A stretch of 51,164 nucleotides of DNA from Dehalococcoidia bacterium (GTDB lineage: Bacteria > Chloroflexota > Dehalococcoidia > CAUJGQ01). A program made the translations under genes and the position numbers. Positions 1-8,472 of the stretch are shown piece by piece. Each line of letters opens with the position of its first letter. Within the stretch, counting starts at the first letter, position 1. Under the pieces are notes generated by a model that was not told the origin of the DNA, made no database searches, and worked only from the letters and a program-made list of their open reading frames with translations. Where the stretch lies: the NCBI GenBank assembly GCA_035310145.1, contig DATGEL010000083.1, positions 1 to 51,164 of the forward strand, in the 5' to 3' direction.

Positions 1-32
1 CGGGGCGAACCCCCTGTCACCCCCAAATCTGG
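1..32. repeat. G-run/C-run intergenic repeat, copy 1 (partial at window edge)
   Basis: The first 32 bases show the pattern GGGG-4nt-CCCCCT-4nt-CCCCC (a GGGG/CCCC mini-hairpin followed by a second C-run). The same layout recurs at 101-130 and 9961-9986, so this is a dispersed element. No gene covers it; the nearest is acpS, which ends at 262 on the minus strand. Confidence 0.5.
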
Positions 33-100
33 CGCGGCCGGTGGCCGCGGTGCTTGCACCGTCGGGCTTCCGCCCTTCGCCGGCCAGCTCCGCTGGGCGT

Positions 101-130
101 AGGGGACACGCCCCCTGTCACCCCCGCTGG
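101..130. repeat. G-run/C-run intergenic repeat, copy 2
   Basis: AGGGG-ACACG-CCCCCTGTCACCCCC repeats the pattern of bases 1-32, including the shared CCCCCTGTCACCCCC string. It is followed about 20 nt later by GCGTTGATT, which also follows the 9961 copy. The stretch 131-261 holds no gene I can support. Confidence 0.5.
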
Positions 131-261
131 GGTGGCTGGCGCGTTGATTCCATTGCCGGGCTTGCGCGCCAGTTTGGAGCGTTCCGACCGTCGGACGCAG
201 AGATGGCCTTCACCCGCGGATTCAGTATCCGGGGCAGATCGCGCTCATGTCGAATCGACGC

Positions 262-720
262 TCAGCCGCCGCGGCCGCGGGCGGCGACGCCATCGCGGGC
301 GGCGCTTGCTTCGAGCAGGCCGGGACGCGGTGTCGCTTCCCACGCGGGCAGGCCGGCGATCAGGCCGGCGACGCTGGCGACGGCGTAGTCGTGCGAGTGC
401 GAGAGGCTGATGTCGATCGTGCTGAGGCCGAGCTGCTCGGCGCGCTGGCGGGCGTTGCCGTGCAGCAGCACCAGCGGGTTGCCGCGGCGGTTGGGCAGGA
501 TCTCGATCTCGCGCCAGCCGATGCCGCGCACGCCCGTGCCCAGCGCCTTCATCACCGCCTCTTTGCCGGCGAAGCGCGCTGCCAGCTCGGCGACGCGGCC
601 GCGGCAATGCTTGACCTCGCCGGACGTGTAGACGCGCTCAAGAAATCGCTGCGGGTGCCGTGCCAGCACCGCCCGCACGCGCTCGATCTCGATCACATCC
701 ACGCCGACGGTCATCGCCAT
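262..720 (-). CDS. acpS: Holo-[acyl-carrier-protein] synthase
   Basis: This 152-residue protein transfers 4'-phosphopantetheine from CoA to the serine of apo-ACP, activating fatty acid synthesis in the cytoplasm. Visible family marks are GVDVIEIER at residues 6-14 with the Mg-binding Asp8, the F-x-GKEA segment around residues 50-55 with Glu54, and SLSHSHDYAVA near 106-115. The family is usually 120-130 residues; the extra C-terminal tail of about 25 residues is low-complexity and probably unstructured. Its ATG shares one base with the TGA of the upstream SurA-like gene, so the two are translationally coupled. Identification is firm. Confidence 0.93.
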   Translation of the reverse strand: MAMTVGVDVIEIERVRAVLARHPQRFLERVYTSGEVKHCRGRVAELAARFAGKEAVMKALGTGVRGIGWREIEILPNRRGNPLVLLHGNARQRAEQLGLSTIDISLSHSHDYAVASVAGLIAGLPAWEATPRPGLLEASAARDGVAARGRGG

Positions 721-1649
721 CAGGATCGGGCCCCCGGCAGCTTCTTCACGATCTTGGCGCCGTTCTTGAGGCTGTCGAGATAGTCGGAGCGCGCCTGGCC
801 TTGCTTCTGCGAGGTGAGCTGCTGCTTGATCTGGTCTTTGACCTGGTCGATCGTCTGGCCTTTGAACTGCGTGTCCTTGTTCTGGTCGAAGAACTGCTGG
901 ACGTCGGCATCCGTCACCTGCGCCTTGTCGGCCGTGAGCTTGTCCAGCAAGATATCGATGCGCAGCAGGTCGCGCGCCTCGAGCTCCGTCAGGTGCTGCG
1001 CGGCCAGCGCCTGCTGCCAGGCGTCGTCGGAGCCGAGCTGGGCCTTCGTCTCCTTGACCTTGGCGTCGATCTCATCGGGCGTGGCGCCGACGTGCTTCTT
1101 CGCCGCGTCGTTCTCCACCAGCCGCGTGTTGATCAGGTTGTCGAGGATGTCGCCGCCGTCGCCCTGGGCCACCGCCTTGTCGTAGTCGGCGCGGGTGATC
1201 TTGCTGCCGTCCACCGTGGCCACGGTCGGGCTGCCGCTGTGCGATCGCCACTGGTAGATGTTGCCCGCCGCCAGGGCGATGATCGCCACGGCCGCCAGGC
1301 CGGCCAGCGCGTAGAACAGGCCACGCCGCACGACGACGATGCGCTCTTCCACCTGCTCTTCGTCTTCACCGCCAGCCGCGTCCTCGTCGTCCGGCGCATA
1401 TTCGGCCGCAAGCGCCTCGTCTTCTCCCTCGGCGTCCGCCGGTTCGTCCGTCAGCTCGGTGGGCTCGTCCACCACGGCGTCCACCACGTCCGGCTCGGCG
1501 GCGGCGCTCGCCATGGTCTCCGTCGCGGTCGCCGCGTGCTCGGCGGCGTTCCCACCTTGCCGGACGGCCGCGGCCATCTCCTCGGCCGTGCTCACGCTGC
1601 CCGCGGCCTGCGTCTGCTCAGCGTCCTGTTCCGCCACACCTTCCCCCAA
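720..1649 (-). CDS. Membrane-anchored SurA/PrsA-like chaperone lacking a PPIase domain
   Basis: Residues 1-105 are an acidic, Ala-rich cytoplasmic tail. Residues 111-131 form one transmembrane helix. The remaining 175 residues match the SurA N-terminal type: a VATVDGSKITRADYDKA-type opening, then long amphipathic helices. SurA/PrsA foldases normally carry a parvulin domain after this, but the protein ends before one could fit, so it is probably a chaperone-only extracytoplasmic holdase. The start is uncertain: TTG at 1649 is used here and a GTG at 1637 is also possible. It lies between rnd and acpS in one minus-strand run. Confidence 0.7.
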   Translation of the reverse strand: MGEGVAEQDAEQTQAAGSVSTAEEMAAAVRQGGNAAEHAATATETMASAAAEPDVVDAVVDEPTELTDEPADAEGEDEALAAEYAPDDEDAAGGEDEEQVEERIVVVRRGLFYALAGLAAVAIIALAAGNIYQWRSHSGSPTVATVDGSKITRADYDKAVAQGDGGDILDNLINTRLVENDAAKKHVGATPDEIDAKVKETKAQLGSDDAWQQALAAQHLTELEARDLLRIDILLDKLTADKAQVTDADVQQFFDQNKDTQFKGQTIDQVKDQIKQQLTSQKQGQARSDYLDSLKNGAKIVKKLPGARS

Positions 1650-1739
1650 TCCCTGACCAATGCCGCCCGTGCCCCAACGGCACGCGGCAGTGAGCCTGCT
1701 CCGCTGGTAGCTTAGCAGAGCGCCGCGCCGTTACCTGCC

Positions 1740-2861
1740 TCAGCGGCGCGGCGCCGCGCGCAGGGCTGCCAGGATCTCCTCGCCGTACGTACGCAGCTTC
1801 CAGGGACCGAGCAGGCCGCCGGCCGAAAGCGCCGCGGCATCGGCGGGCGGCGCCGCGGCCAGCGCCTTCAACACGCTATTGCCGACGATCACGTCGCCCT
1901 CGACCTTGCGTTGCGCGGCGCGGGCGTTGCGCCAGGCGCGCAAGGCGTCGTAGCGGGCGAGCGCGGCCTCGTCCGGCCGGCCGCCACGCGGGGCGCGAAT
2001 GGGCGGCTGGCCCGCCGCGCGCTGCACCGCGGCCAGCAGCGCCCGGCCGTAGCGCTGTGCAATGAAGGGCGAGACGCCGGGCAGCGCCGCCAGCGCCTGC
2101 TGCGTGCCCGGCCCCGCCTGCGCGACGGCGATCAGGGTGTGGTCGGGCATCACGCGGAAGGGCGGGCGGTTCAGGCGCCGCGCCTGCTCGTCGCGGAACT
2201 GGTACAGCTCACGCAGGATCGGCCGCTGCGCCGGCTCAAGATCGTAGGCGCCCTTCACGCGCCAGAAATCGTCCGGGTCGAAGCCGCGTTCCGAGGGCGG
2301 CGTGGCGGCGATGCGGGCGAACTCTTCCGCGGCCTCTTCTTCGTGGCCGCCGGCGTGCAGCTCGCGGCCAAGCTTCTCGCGCAGGGCGGGCAGATAGTGC
2401 GTGTCCATCGCGGCGTAGTGCAGCGCCTCCGGCGGCAGCGGGCGCTGCGCCCAGTCGTAACGCTGGTACTTCTTGTCCAGCGTCACGCCGAAGGCGTCGC
2501 GCAACAGATCGGCCAACCCCCAGCGCGGATAGCCGAGGATGCGCGCCGCCACCATCGTGTCGAACAGGTTGGCGAAGCTGAAGGCGAAGTCGCGTTTGAG
2601 CACGCGCACGTCGTTCTCGCCCGCGTGCATGATCTTCTCGACGCCGGCAGCGGCGAACAGCGCCGCCAGCGGCGCCGGGTCCACCGCCAGCGGGTCGATC
2701 AGGTAGTCCTGCTCGGCGGACGAGATCTGCAGCAGGCAGGTCTGGTGCCAGTAGGAATGCAGGCTGTCGGCTTCGGTATCGACGGCGATGCTGGGCAGGC
2801 GGCCCAGGCTGGCCGCGGCCTCGGCCAGGGCACCGGCGCTGCGGACGATGCTCGGCGCCAC
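1740..2861 (-). CDS. rnd: Ribonuclease D
   Basis: A 373-residue 3'-5' exoribonuclease of the DEDDy class, acting in tRNA 3' maturation and RNA turnover. Exo I is VDTEADS with Asp28 and Glu30, Exo II is HAGENDVRVL, and Exo III contains YAAMDTHYL with the Tyr and Asp of the DEDDy group. An HRDC nucleic-acid-binding domain follows at about residues 215-295 (PPFRVMPDHTLIAVA). Length fits the family. It starts with GTG three bases after the stop of the Zn-ribbon gene, so it is probably co-transcribed with it and with the SurA-like and acpS genes downstream. Confidence 0.92.
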   Translation of the reverse strand: MAPSIVRSAGALAEAAASLGRLPSIAVDTEADSLHSYWHQTCLLQISSAEQDYLIDPLAVDPAPLAALFAAAGVEKIMHAGENDVRVLKRDFAFSFANLFDTMVAARILGYPRWGLADLLRDAFGVTLDKKYQRYDWAQRPLPPEALHYAAMDTHYLPALREKLGRELHAGGHEEEAAEEFARIAATPPSERGFDPDDFWRVKGAYDLEPAQRPILRELYQFRDEQARRLNRPPFRVMPDHTLIAVAQAGPGTQQALAALPGVSPFIAQRYGRALLAAVQRAAGQPPIRAPRGGRPDEAALARYDALRAWRNARAAQRKVEGDVIVGNSVLKALAAAPPADAAALSAGGLLGPWKLRTYGEEILAALRAAPRR

Positions 2862-2864
2862 CGC

Positions 2865-3356
2865 CTAGCCGCGCCGGCCGCTGAGCCGCTCCACGGGCAC
2901 AAGCGTGGGCACGGCCAGCTCGTGGTCCACGGCGAAGGCGCGGCCCTCCCGCGTGTACCCCTTGACGTGCGAGCTGCCCTGCCAGCGCGCGACCATGGCG
3001 CTGGCGTACACATCGCCGCAGATCGGGCAGGGAATGGTGCGGCCGAGCGGAATCACGTCGTCGGCCGCGGCGATGCGGTCGCTGCAGCAGCGGTTGACGG
3101 CGCCGGGCGCCCCGGCCTTCGGCGTGAGCTGATAGTAACCGCCGAGGTCTTCGATGCGGCATTCCAGCCGCGCCGCGCCGACGTAGACACTACCGTCCGC
3201 CGCGTACTCGATCGGCTCGCCGCAGTAGACGCAGGACCAGGCGCCGTGGCGGCCGTAGCGGTGAATCGTCTCGAAGAAGTCGCGCTCGGTGCAGGAGGGG
3301 ATCACGGTCGGCTCGGCCGCCGCCGTGCGCCCGGCTGCTTCGCCGCCCCTGGCCAT
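2865..3356 (-). CDS. Conserved hypothetical zinc-ribbon protein
   Basis: 163 residues with cysteine pairs typical of structural zinc sites: C42-x2-C45 (SCVYCGEP), Cys-Cys at 90-91, and C110-x2-C113 (PCPICGDVY). There is no membrane segment and no recognised catalytic motif, so I do not assign a function. The ATG at 3356 is chosen over a longer frame because GGGAGGA lies six bases before it. It is the first gene of the rnd/SurA-like/acpS run. An RNA- or DNA-binding role would fit the zinc sites but is inference. Confidence 0.6.
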   Translation of the reverse strand: MARGGEAAGRTAAAEPTVIPSCTERDFFETIHRYGRHGAWSCVYCGEPIEYAADGSVYVGAARLECRIEDLGGYYQLTPKAGAPGAVNRCCSDRIAAADDVIPLGRTIPCPICGDVYASAMVARWQGSSHVKGYTREGRAFAVDHELAVPTLVPVERLSGRRG

Positions 3357-3430
3357 GCCGTCCTCCCGCCGCGCGCCTCGCGGCCGCCCCCATCGTAGCC
3401 GGACCGATCGTGCGCGGCAACGCGCCTGTT

Positions 3431-3461
3431 CCTGGTTTTGCAGGCGAAGCCCGTCCCTTCT
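3431..3461. repeat. Dispersed 31-nt intergenic repeat, copy A
   Basis: CCTGGTTTTGCAGGCGAAGC and the 11 bases that follow match 37432-37462 at about 26 of 31 positions. Both copies lie in non-coding DNA and both carry a short TTTYGC-AG-GCGAAR hairpin. The rest of the gap 3357-3677 holds only this repeat and the hairpin at 3618-3644. Confidence 0.45.
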
Positions 3462-3617
3462 CTTCATGTCACGTATCATGAGTGTCCTGAGCATGGCTCG
3501 TCCCCATGACGCGGCTCGTGCTCGGCCCACCCCGCGTCAGGCCAGGGCGCCCCGCAACCGTGGGGGACTTCCCCTGCAGGCACGGCCCGACGCAGCGGTG
3601 CGAGGCGCGCCAGGACC

Positions 3618-3644
3618 CCGCCGCGGCGATTCCTGCCGCGGCGG
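3618..3644 (-). terminator. GC-rich hairpin downstream of the MFS gene
   Basis: Perfect 10-bp stem CCGCCGCGGC / GCCGCGGCGG with a 7-nt loop, 34 bases past the MFS stop. It lacks a T-tract, so it could be a weak or factor-assisted terminator, or mRNA 3'-end protection. Confidence 0.4.
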
Positions 3645-3677
3645 AGCCTTGACGCCGAGCAACCGTCGCGTCACGGA

Positions 3678-5306
3678 TCAGTCCGCCGCGGCGTACTCCA
3701 GATCCTCCGCCGGATCGCCCGCTTCGGCCGGCTGGGCGCCGCGGGCGCGGCCCATCAACGCGAAGGCCGTGGCCGAGCCGAGCAGCAGCAGCACGGCGCC
3801 CACGCGCAGCACGTCCACCATGGCGCCGGAGAAGGCGGCCTGCAAGGCGCCGTGCACCCTCACTGCCAGCTCCGCGGGCAGTTGCCCGGCGCTGCTGCTC
3901 GCGGCCTGGGCGCCGCTGTTCAACGCCGTCGCCACGCTTGCCGGCAGTCCGGCCTTCGCCGTCTCCGTCACGAGGCCGCTGTGGTAGGCGGGGTTGAAGA
4001 TGGCGGCCATGACGGCGATGCCGAAGGTGCCGCCGACCTCGCGGCTCATGTCGTTGATGCCGGTGGCCACGCCGCTCTTCTCACGCGGCACCGCATTCAG
4101 CACCGCCGTGCCGATCGCCGGGAAGACGAGCCCCATACCGAAGCCGAAAATCGGGAAGGCGACGACAAAGTTGTTGTAGCCGGCGCGTGGCCCCATCAGT
4201 CCGGCCCAGAGCAGCACGCCGACGCCCGCCACGGCCATGCCCACGCCCATCGGCCAGCGCGGCCCGATCTTCTCCGCGAGCTGCCCGGAGAGCGGCGCCC
4301 CGACCATGATGCCCGCCGCGATCGGCAGGATGCGCAGGCCGGCGCCCATGGCGCTGTAGCCGAGCACGTCTTGCAGATAGATCGAAGCGTAAAAGAACGA
4401 ACCGAACATGCCGAGGCTGACCAGGAAGGAGACGGCGTTCGCGCCGCTGAAGCTGAGGTTGCGGAAGAAGCGCAGGTCCACCATCGGCTCACCGCCGCGG
4501 TTCATGATCGAGAGCTCGGTCACGATGAAGGCGAGCACCAGCGCCGCGCCCGCACCCAGCGTCAACACGTTGTTGCGCGTGCCCCAGTCCCAGCCCGTGT
4601 TGCCCGTCTGGATCAGGGCGTAGATGATCGCGAACAGCGCGGCGCTGCTGAGCAGTGTGCCGGCCCAGTCGATGCGGCCTTTGCTGCTGGTGTCGCGCGA
4701 CTCGTGCACCGCGTACAGCGCCAGGCCGGCCACGAAGATGCCGATCGGCACGTTGACGAAGAAGACGGCGCGCCAGGAGACGTGGTCGACCAGCACGCCG
4801 CCGACCACCGGGCCGAGGGCGATCGCCACGCCGGAGATCGCGCCCCAGATCGAGATCGCCAGCGCCCGCTCGCGGCCCTCGAACGTTTCGTTGATGATAG
4901 CGAGGGTGAGCGGGAAGATCGCGGCGCCGCCGATACCCTGGATGGCGCGGAAGGCGTGCAGCGCGTTCAGGTTGGGCGCCAGGCCGCAGAGGGCCGAGGC
5001 GCTGGTGAAGACCACCAGGCCGGCGACGAAGACGCGCCTGCGGCCGAGGAGATCCCCGAACTTGCCGCCCGTGATCAACAACGCGCCGAAGACCAGCGAG
5101 TAGCCGGAGACAACCCACTGCAGACCGCTGATGCTGGTGTGCAGGCTGGTCTGGATGTGCGGCAGGGCGACGTTGACGACGGTGTTGTCCAGCAACGCCA
5201 TGAACAGCGCCAGGCTGAGGGCGGCGAGCGCCCACCAGCGACGCGGATCTGGCATTGCGGCCGGCGCGGGCCGGCCGGTGACGAGCGCGGTGCTCGCTAC
5301 CGCCAT
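3678..5306 (-). CDS. DHA2-family (EmrB/QacA) drug efflux transporter, 14 TM
   Basis: A 542-residue major facilitator of the 14-helix DHA2 family that exports drugs by proton antiport across the cytoplasmic membrane. It shows the opening ALFMALLDNTVVNVALP, motif A after helix 2 (GKFGDLLGRRRVF), and the antiporter motif C region ALGPVVGGVLVD. Length and hydrophobic spacing fit 14 helices. An AGGAGGT ribosome-binding site precedes the ATG. It is divergent from a TetR-type gene, with operator-like repeats between them, so repression by that regulator is the likely control. The substrate cannot be predicted. Confidence 0.9.
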   Translation of the reverse strand: MAVASTALVTGRPAPAAMPDPRRWWALAALSLALFMALLDNTVVNVALPHIQTSLHTSISGLQWVVSGYSLVFGALLITGGKFGDLLGRRRVFVAGLVVFTSASALCGLAPNLNALHAFRAIQGIGGAAIFPLTLAIINETFEGRERALAISIWGAISGVAIALGPVVGGVLVDHVSWRAVFFVNVPIGIFVAGLALYAVHESRDTSSKGRIDWAGTLLSSAALFAIIYALIQTGNTGWDWGTRNNVLTLGAGAALVLAFIVTELSIMNRGGEPMVDLRFFRNLSFSGANAVSFLVSLGMFGSFFYASIYLQDVLGYSAMGAGLRILPIAAGIMVGAPLSGQLAEKIGPRWPMGVGMAVAGVGVLLWAGLMGPRAGYNNFVVAFPIFGFGMGLVFPAIGTAVLNAVPREKSGVATGINDMSREVGGTFGIAVMAAIFNPAYHSGLVTETAKAGLPASVATALNSGAQAASSSAGQLPAELAVRVHGALQAAFSGAMVDVLRVGAVLLLLGSATAFALMGRARGAQPAEAGDPAEDLEYAAAD

Positions 5307-5370
5307 AATCGAACCTCCTGTTTACGCGTGCCGCGGGCGGGGAGTCGCGGCTGCTCCTGTCAATTTACAA

Positions 5371-5389
5371 GTAAACAGATACTTGTTTA
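5371..5389. promoter_or_regulatory. Operator-like inverted repeat between the MFS and TetR genes
   Basis: TAAACA-6nt-TGTTTA at 5372-5389 is a perfect 6-bp inverted repeat. It overlaps a second one, ACAAGTA-6nt-TACTTGT at 5367-5386. GTAAACAGATACTTG here matches GTAAACAATTGCTTG at 5460-5474 in 12 of 15 positions. AT-rich palindromes in this GC-rich intergenic region suggest the TetR binding site. Confidence 0.55.
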
Positions 5390-5459
5390 ACGGGCTGTGG
5401 TGCGTAGTGCCGAGGGCTATGGGGCCGGCGCCGCCCCGTACAAGAGTCTGCTATGGCAT

Positions 5460-5482
5460 GTAAACAATTGCTTGACTATACT
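5460..5482 (+). promoter_or_regulatory. Second operator half-copy overlapping the TetR-gene promoter
   Basis: GTAAACAATTGCTTG (5460-5474) resembles the upstream operator. It abuts TATACT at 5477-5482, a good -10 hexamer for the regulator gene that starts at 5504. A regulator bound here would block its own promoter, i.e. autoregulation. No convincing -35 is visible. Confidence 0.45.
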
Positions 5483-5503
5483 GGGGCCGGAGGCAGGTTG
5501 AAC

Positions 5504-6184
5504 ATGAGCAGCGCGAGCGGAGTCTCTGCCGTTGGAGCACCCGTGCTGGGCCTGGCGCACGTGCGCCAGCGCGACGCCGCCGCCACGCGCGAGCGCCTGC
5601 TGGCGGCGGCGGAGGCGCAGTTCGCGGCGCACGGCCTGGCCGGCAGCCGCGTGGACGAGATCGCCCGCGCCGCCGGCGTCAATGTGCAGCTAATCTACCG
5701 CTACTTCGGCGACAAGGCGGGCCTGCACCGCGCCGCCTTCGACCGCACCCTCGGCCGCCTGGCCCGGCACCTGGACGGGCCGCTGCTCGACGGCGGCGCG
5801 GGCGCCGACCCGCGCGCGGCGTTCACCCATCACATCGGCCGCTACCTGGACTTCGTCTGGAACGATCCGACCTACGCGCGCCTGGGGCTCTGGGCGCTGG
5901 CCGAGGGCACGGACCCGCACGACGGTGAACACGGCTCCGGCCTGGCCGAGCTGGAGCGCCAGTCCGAGGCCGCGGTCGCCTCCGGCATCGCCAGCGGCCT
6001 GCTGAAGCCCGAGACGGCGGCCGATCTGTTCTGCACCACGCTGATCTCGCTCTCGCTCGGGCAGTTCGGGCTGATCACCACCTGCGGCGTCTGCGGCGGG
6101 CAGTCGCGATTACAGGCGCCCGGGCAGCGCGAGCTGCTGCGCGACGTGGTGGTCGGCGCCATGCTCGGCGCCTTCGGGCGGTAG
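5504..6184 (+). CDS. TetR/AcrR-family transcriptional regulator
   Basis: 226 residues. The N-terminal helix-turn-helix (about 30-85) reads TRERLLAAAEAQFAAHGLAG, then VDEIARAAGVNVQLIYRYFGDK, the classic TetR DNA-recognition segment. The rest is a helical ligand/dimerisation domain. The ATG at 5504 is preferred to the in-frame ATG at 5453, because the latter precedes the -10 box and sits at the operator. GGAGG lies 10 bases before 5504. It is divergent from the DHA2 pump and most likely represses it and itself until an exported compound binds. Confidence 0.88.
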   Translation: MSSASGVSAVGAPVLGLAHVRQRDAAATRERLLAAAEAQFAAHGLAGSRVDEIARAAGVNVQLIYRYFGDKAGLHRAAFDRTLGRLARHLDGPLLDGGAGADPRAAFTHHIGRYLDFVWNDPTYARLGLWALAEGTDPHDGEHGSGLAELERQSEAAVASGIASGLLKPETAADLFCTTLISLSLGQFGLITTCGVCGGQSRLQAPGQRELLRDVVVGAMLGAFGR

Positions 6185-6187
6185 GCT

Positions 6188-8296
6188 CTACGCCTCGGCG
6201 GCAGCAGGAGCGAGGCGGCCGGGCTGCCCCAGCCAGCGGCTCATCTCCTCCGCCGGCATCGGCGGCGCCACATAGTAGGCCTGGCCCGCGTCGCAGCCGA
6301 GCCTGGCCAACCGCGCCCAGGTCTCGGCGTCTTCCACGCCTTCGGCCACCACCTGCAGACCCAGCGCGTGCGCCAGCTCGATCGCCGAGCGCACGATCAC
6401 CGCGTCGTTCTCGTTCGTCGCCATATCCAGCACGAACGACTTGTCGATCTTGATCTCATCGACCGGCAGCCGGTGCAGGTAGGCGAGCGAAGAGTAGCCG
6501 GTGCCGAAGTCGTCGATCGCGATGCGCACGCCCGTGCCGCGCAGGTGCTGCAGCACGATCAGCGCCGCGTCGGGATCGGCCATGATGCTGCTTTCCGTCA
6601 GCTCCAGCTTCAGGCTGGCGGCTGGCAGGCCGTGCTCGCGCAGCAGGGCGTCGATCAGTTGCGGCAGGTCCGGGTCGTGCAGGTTGCGCGCCGAGAGATT
6701 GACGGCCAGGCCGGTGTTCAGCCCCTGCCGTCGCCAGGCGGCGCACTGCCCGATGCCGGCCGTCAGCACCCAGCGCGTGAGGTCATTGATCAGCCCGGTG
6801 CGCTCGGCCAGCGGCACGAACTGGTCGGGGGTGAGCAGGTTGTAACGCGGGTGCTGCCAGCGCACCAGCGCCTCCACCCGGGTCGTATGGCCGGTGGCGA
6901 AGCGCACCACGGGCTGGTAGTGCAGCAGCAGCTCGTTGGCGACGATGGCGTGGCGCAGCTCGCTGAGCAGGGCGAGGCGGCCGGGACTATGCCAGTCTAC
7001 ATCCGGGCTGTAGAGGGCCATGCCGGCGCCGCTGCGCTTGGCCGCGTACATGGCGATGTCGGCGTAGCGCATCAGGTTCACCGCGTCGCCCGCGTGCTCC
7101 GGGTAGAGCGCGATGCCGATGCTGCCGCCGACATCGAGCCGGTAGCCCTCGATCACGCAGGGCCGCGCCAGCGCCATCAGCAGCTTCTCGGCGGCGATGT
7201 GCGCCGTGGCGGCGCTGGCTTCGGGCAGCACCACGGCGAACTCGTCGCCGCCGAGCCGCGCCACCGTGTCCGATTCGCGCAGCACCTGCGGCAGCCGCCG
7301 GCCGACCTCCCGCAGGATCAGATCGCCGGCGTGGTGGCCGAAGGTGTCGTTGATCTCCTTGAAGCGATCGAGGTCGAGGAAGAGCAAGGCCAGCGAATCG
7401 CCCTGGCGCTGGGCCACGTGGATCGCCTGCTCCAGCCGGTCCTGCAGCAGCGTGCGGTTGGGCAGGTCCGTCAGCGTGTCGTGCAAGGACAGCCGTTCCA
7501 GGTCCTCGTCGGCGCGATGGCGCTCGCTGACGTCCTGCAGGTAGACCGAGATGCCGTCGTCCGCGGCATGGGCGTGGATCGCAAACCAGGCGCCGGTGGC
7601 AGGCAGGCTCTCTTCGAAGTGGACGGAGATCCCCTCGGCCGCGGCCCGCTGCAGCTCCTGAAAGAGCGCGGTGGCCCGAAACGCCGTGAACTCCTCCCAG
7701 ATCGAGCGCCCGGCGAGGTCGGCGCGGGCGCGGCCCAGCAGCCGCTCGGCCCGCCCGTTGACGTAAGTGAAGCGCCACTCGCGATCGAGCGCAAAGAAGG
7801 CGTCGCTCATGCGCTCGAGCACGGTGGCGACGCGCGGCTCCGCCTGTTGAACGCGGTGTGGCTGTTCGGCGGGGCGGGCGGGCTGTTCCGCGCCGGTGCG
7901 CCCGCGCTCGCCCAGCTCGTGTACGATCGCGATCACATGGCGGGCCGGCGCCTCCCCCGCCGCCAGCGTGATCTCGATGGCGATCGCCGCGCCGTCTTTG
8001 GACCGCACGGTGAGTGCGGTCGGCGGGCCTGTGTCGATCGGCGTGCCCGCCGGCTGCCCCGCATTGAGCCGCAACGGCAAGAGCTCATCCAGCCGGAGAC
8101 CGAGCGCCTCGCTTGCACTGCGGCCGAAGATCGCCTCCGCCGCCGGGTTCCAGAGCAGAATGCGGCCCGAATCCGCGTCGGCGACGATCACGCCCTCGCA
8201 GATGCGCGAGCTGAGAAGCCCAAAATCAGCGTCTCCGGGCTGCACGGTGGACGCCTCCGCAGCGCGCCGGTAGGACGGCGCGACCGGCGCTTTCAT
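6188..8296 (-). CDS. PAS-PAS-GGDEF-EAL cyclic-di-GMP synthase/phosphodiesterase
   Basis: 702 residues from the preferred ATG at 8296. Two PAS sensor domains come first (opening around GVIVADADSGRILLWNPAAE and FFALDREWRFTYVNGRAERL). A GGDEF domain follows with an intact RLGGDEFAVV active site, then an EAL domain with EALVRW, DDFGTGYSS and EGVE. Both halves keep catalytic motifs, so it may make and break c-di-GMP; which activity dominates is unknown. No transmembrane helix is visible, so sensing is probably cytoplasmic. It converges on the TetR gene, with stops three bases apart. Confidence 0.92.
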   Translation of the reverse strand: MKAPVAPSYRRAAEASTVQPGDADFGLLSSRICEGVIVADADSGRILLWNPAAEAIFGRSASEALGLRLDELLPLRLNAGQPAGTPIDTGPPTALTVRSKDGAAIAIEITLAAGEAPARHVIAIVHELGERGRTGAEQPARPAEQPHRVQQAEPRVATVLERMSDAFFALDREWRFTYVNGRAERLLGRARADLAGRSIWEEFTAFRATALFQELQRAAAEGISVHFEESLPATGAWFAIHAHAADDGISVYLQDVSERHRADEDLERLSLHDTLTDLPNRTLLQDRLEQAIHVAQRQGDSLALLFLDLDRFKEINDTFGHHAGDLILREVGRRLPQVLRESDTVARLGGDEFAVVLPEASAATAHIAAEKLLMALARPCVIEGYRLDVGGSIGIALYPEHAGDAVNLMRYADIAMYAAKRSGAGMALYSPDVDWHSPGRLALLSELRHAIVANELLLHYQPVVRFATGHTTRVEALVRWQHPRYNLLTPDQFVPLAERTGLINDLTRWVLTAGIGQCAAWRRQGLNTGLAVNLSARNLHDPDLPQLIDALLREHGLPAASLKLELTESSIMADPDAALIVLQHLRGTGVRIAIDDFGTGYSSLAYLHRLPVDEIKIDKSFVLDMATNENDAVIVRSAIELAHALGLQVVAEGVEDAETWARLARLGCDAGQAYYVAPPMPAEEMSRWLGQPGRLAPAAAEA

Positions 8297-8472
8297 CGCT
8301 ATCGTACAGGAAAGCGCAAGCCGGGCGTGGCGCCATCGGTTACGATCCGGGAACGGCGGCGGCCGATGGCTGCACGGCGCGGCCGCGTGCGGCACAATGG
8401 AGGCGCGACCGCCGGCGTACGGCCGGAGAACGCGCATACCTGGAGCGGACGCAGGAAGGGGCGCAGGACGCC

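Noticed and set aside
1911-3398. 495-residue plus-strand frame over rnd and the Zn-ribbon gene
   Set aside because: Low-complexity antisense frame, no ribosome-binding site, conflicts with an obvious RNase D.
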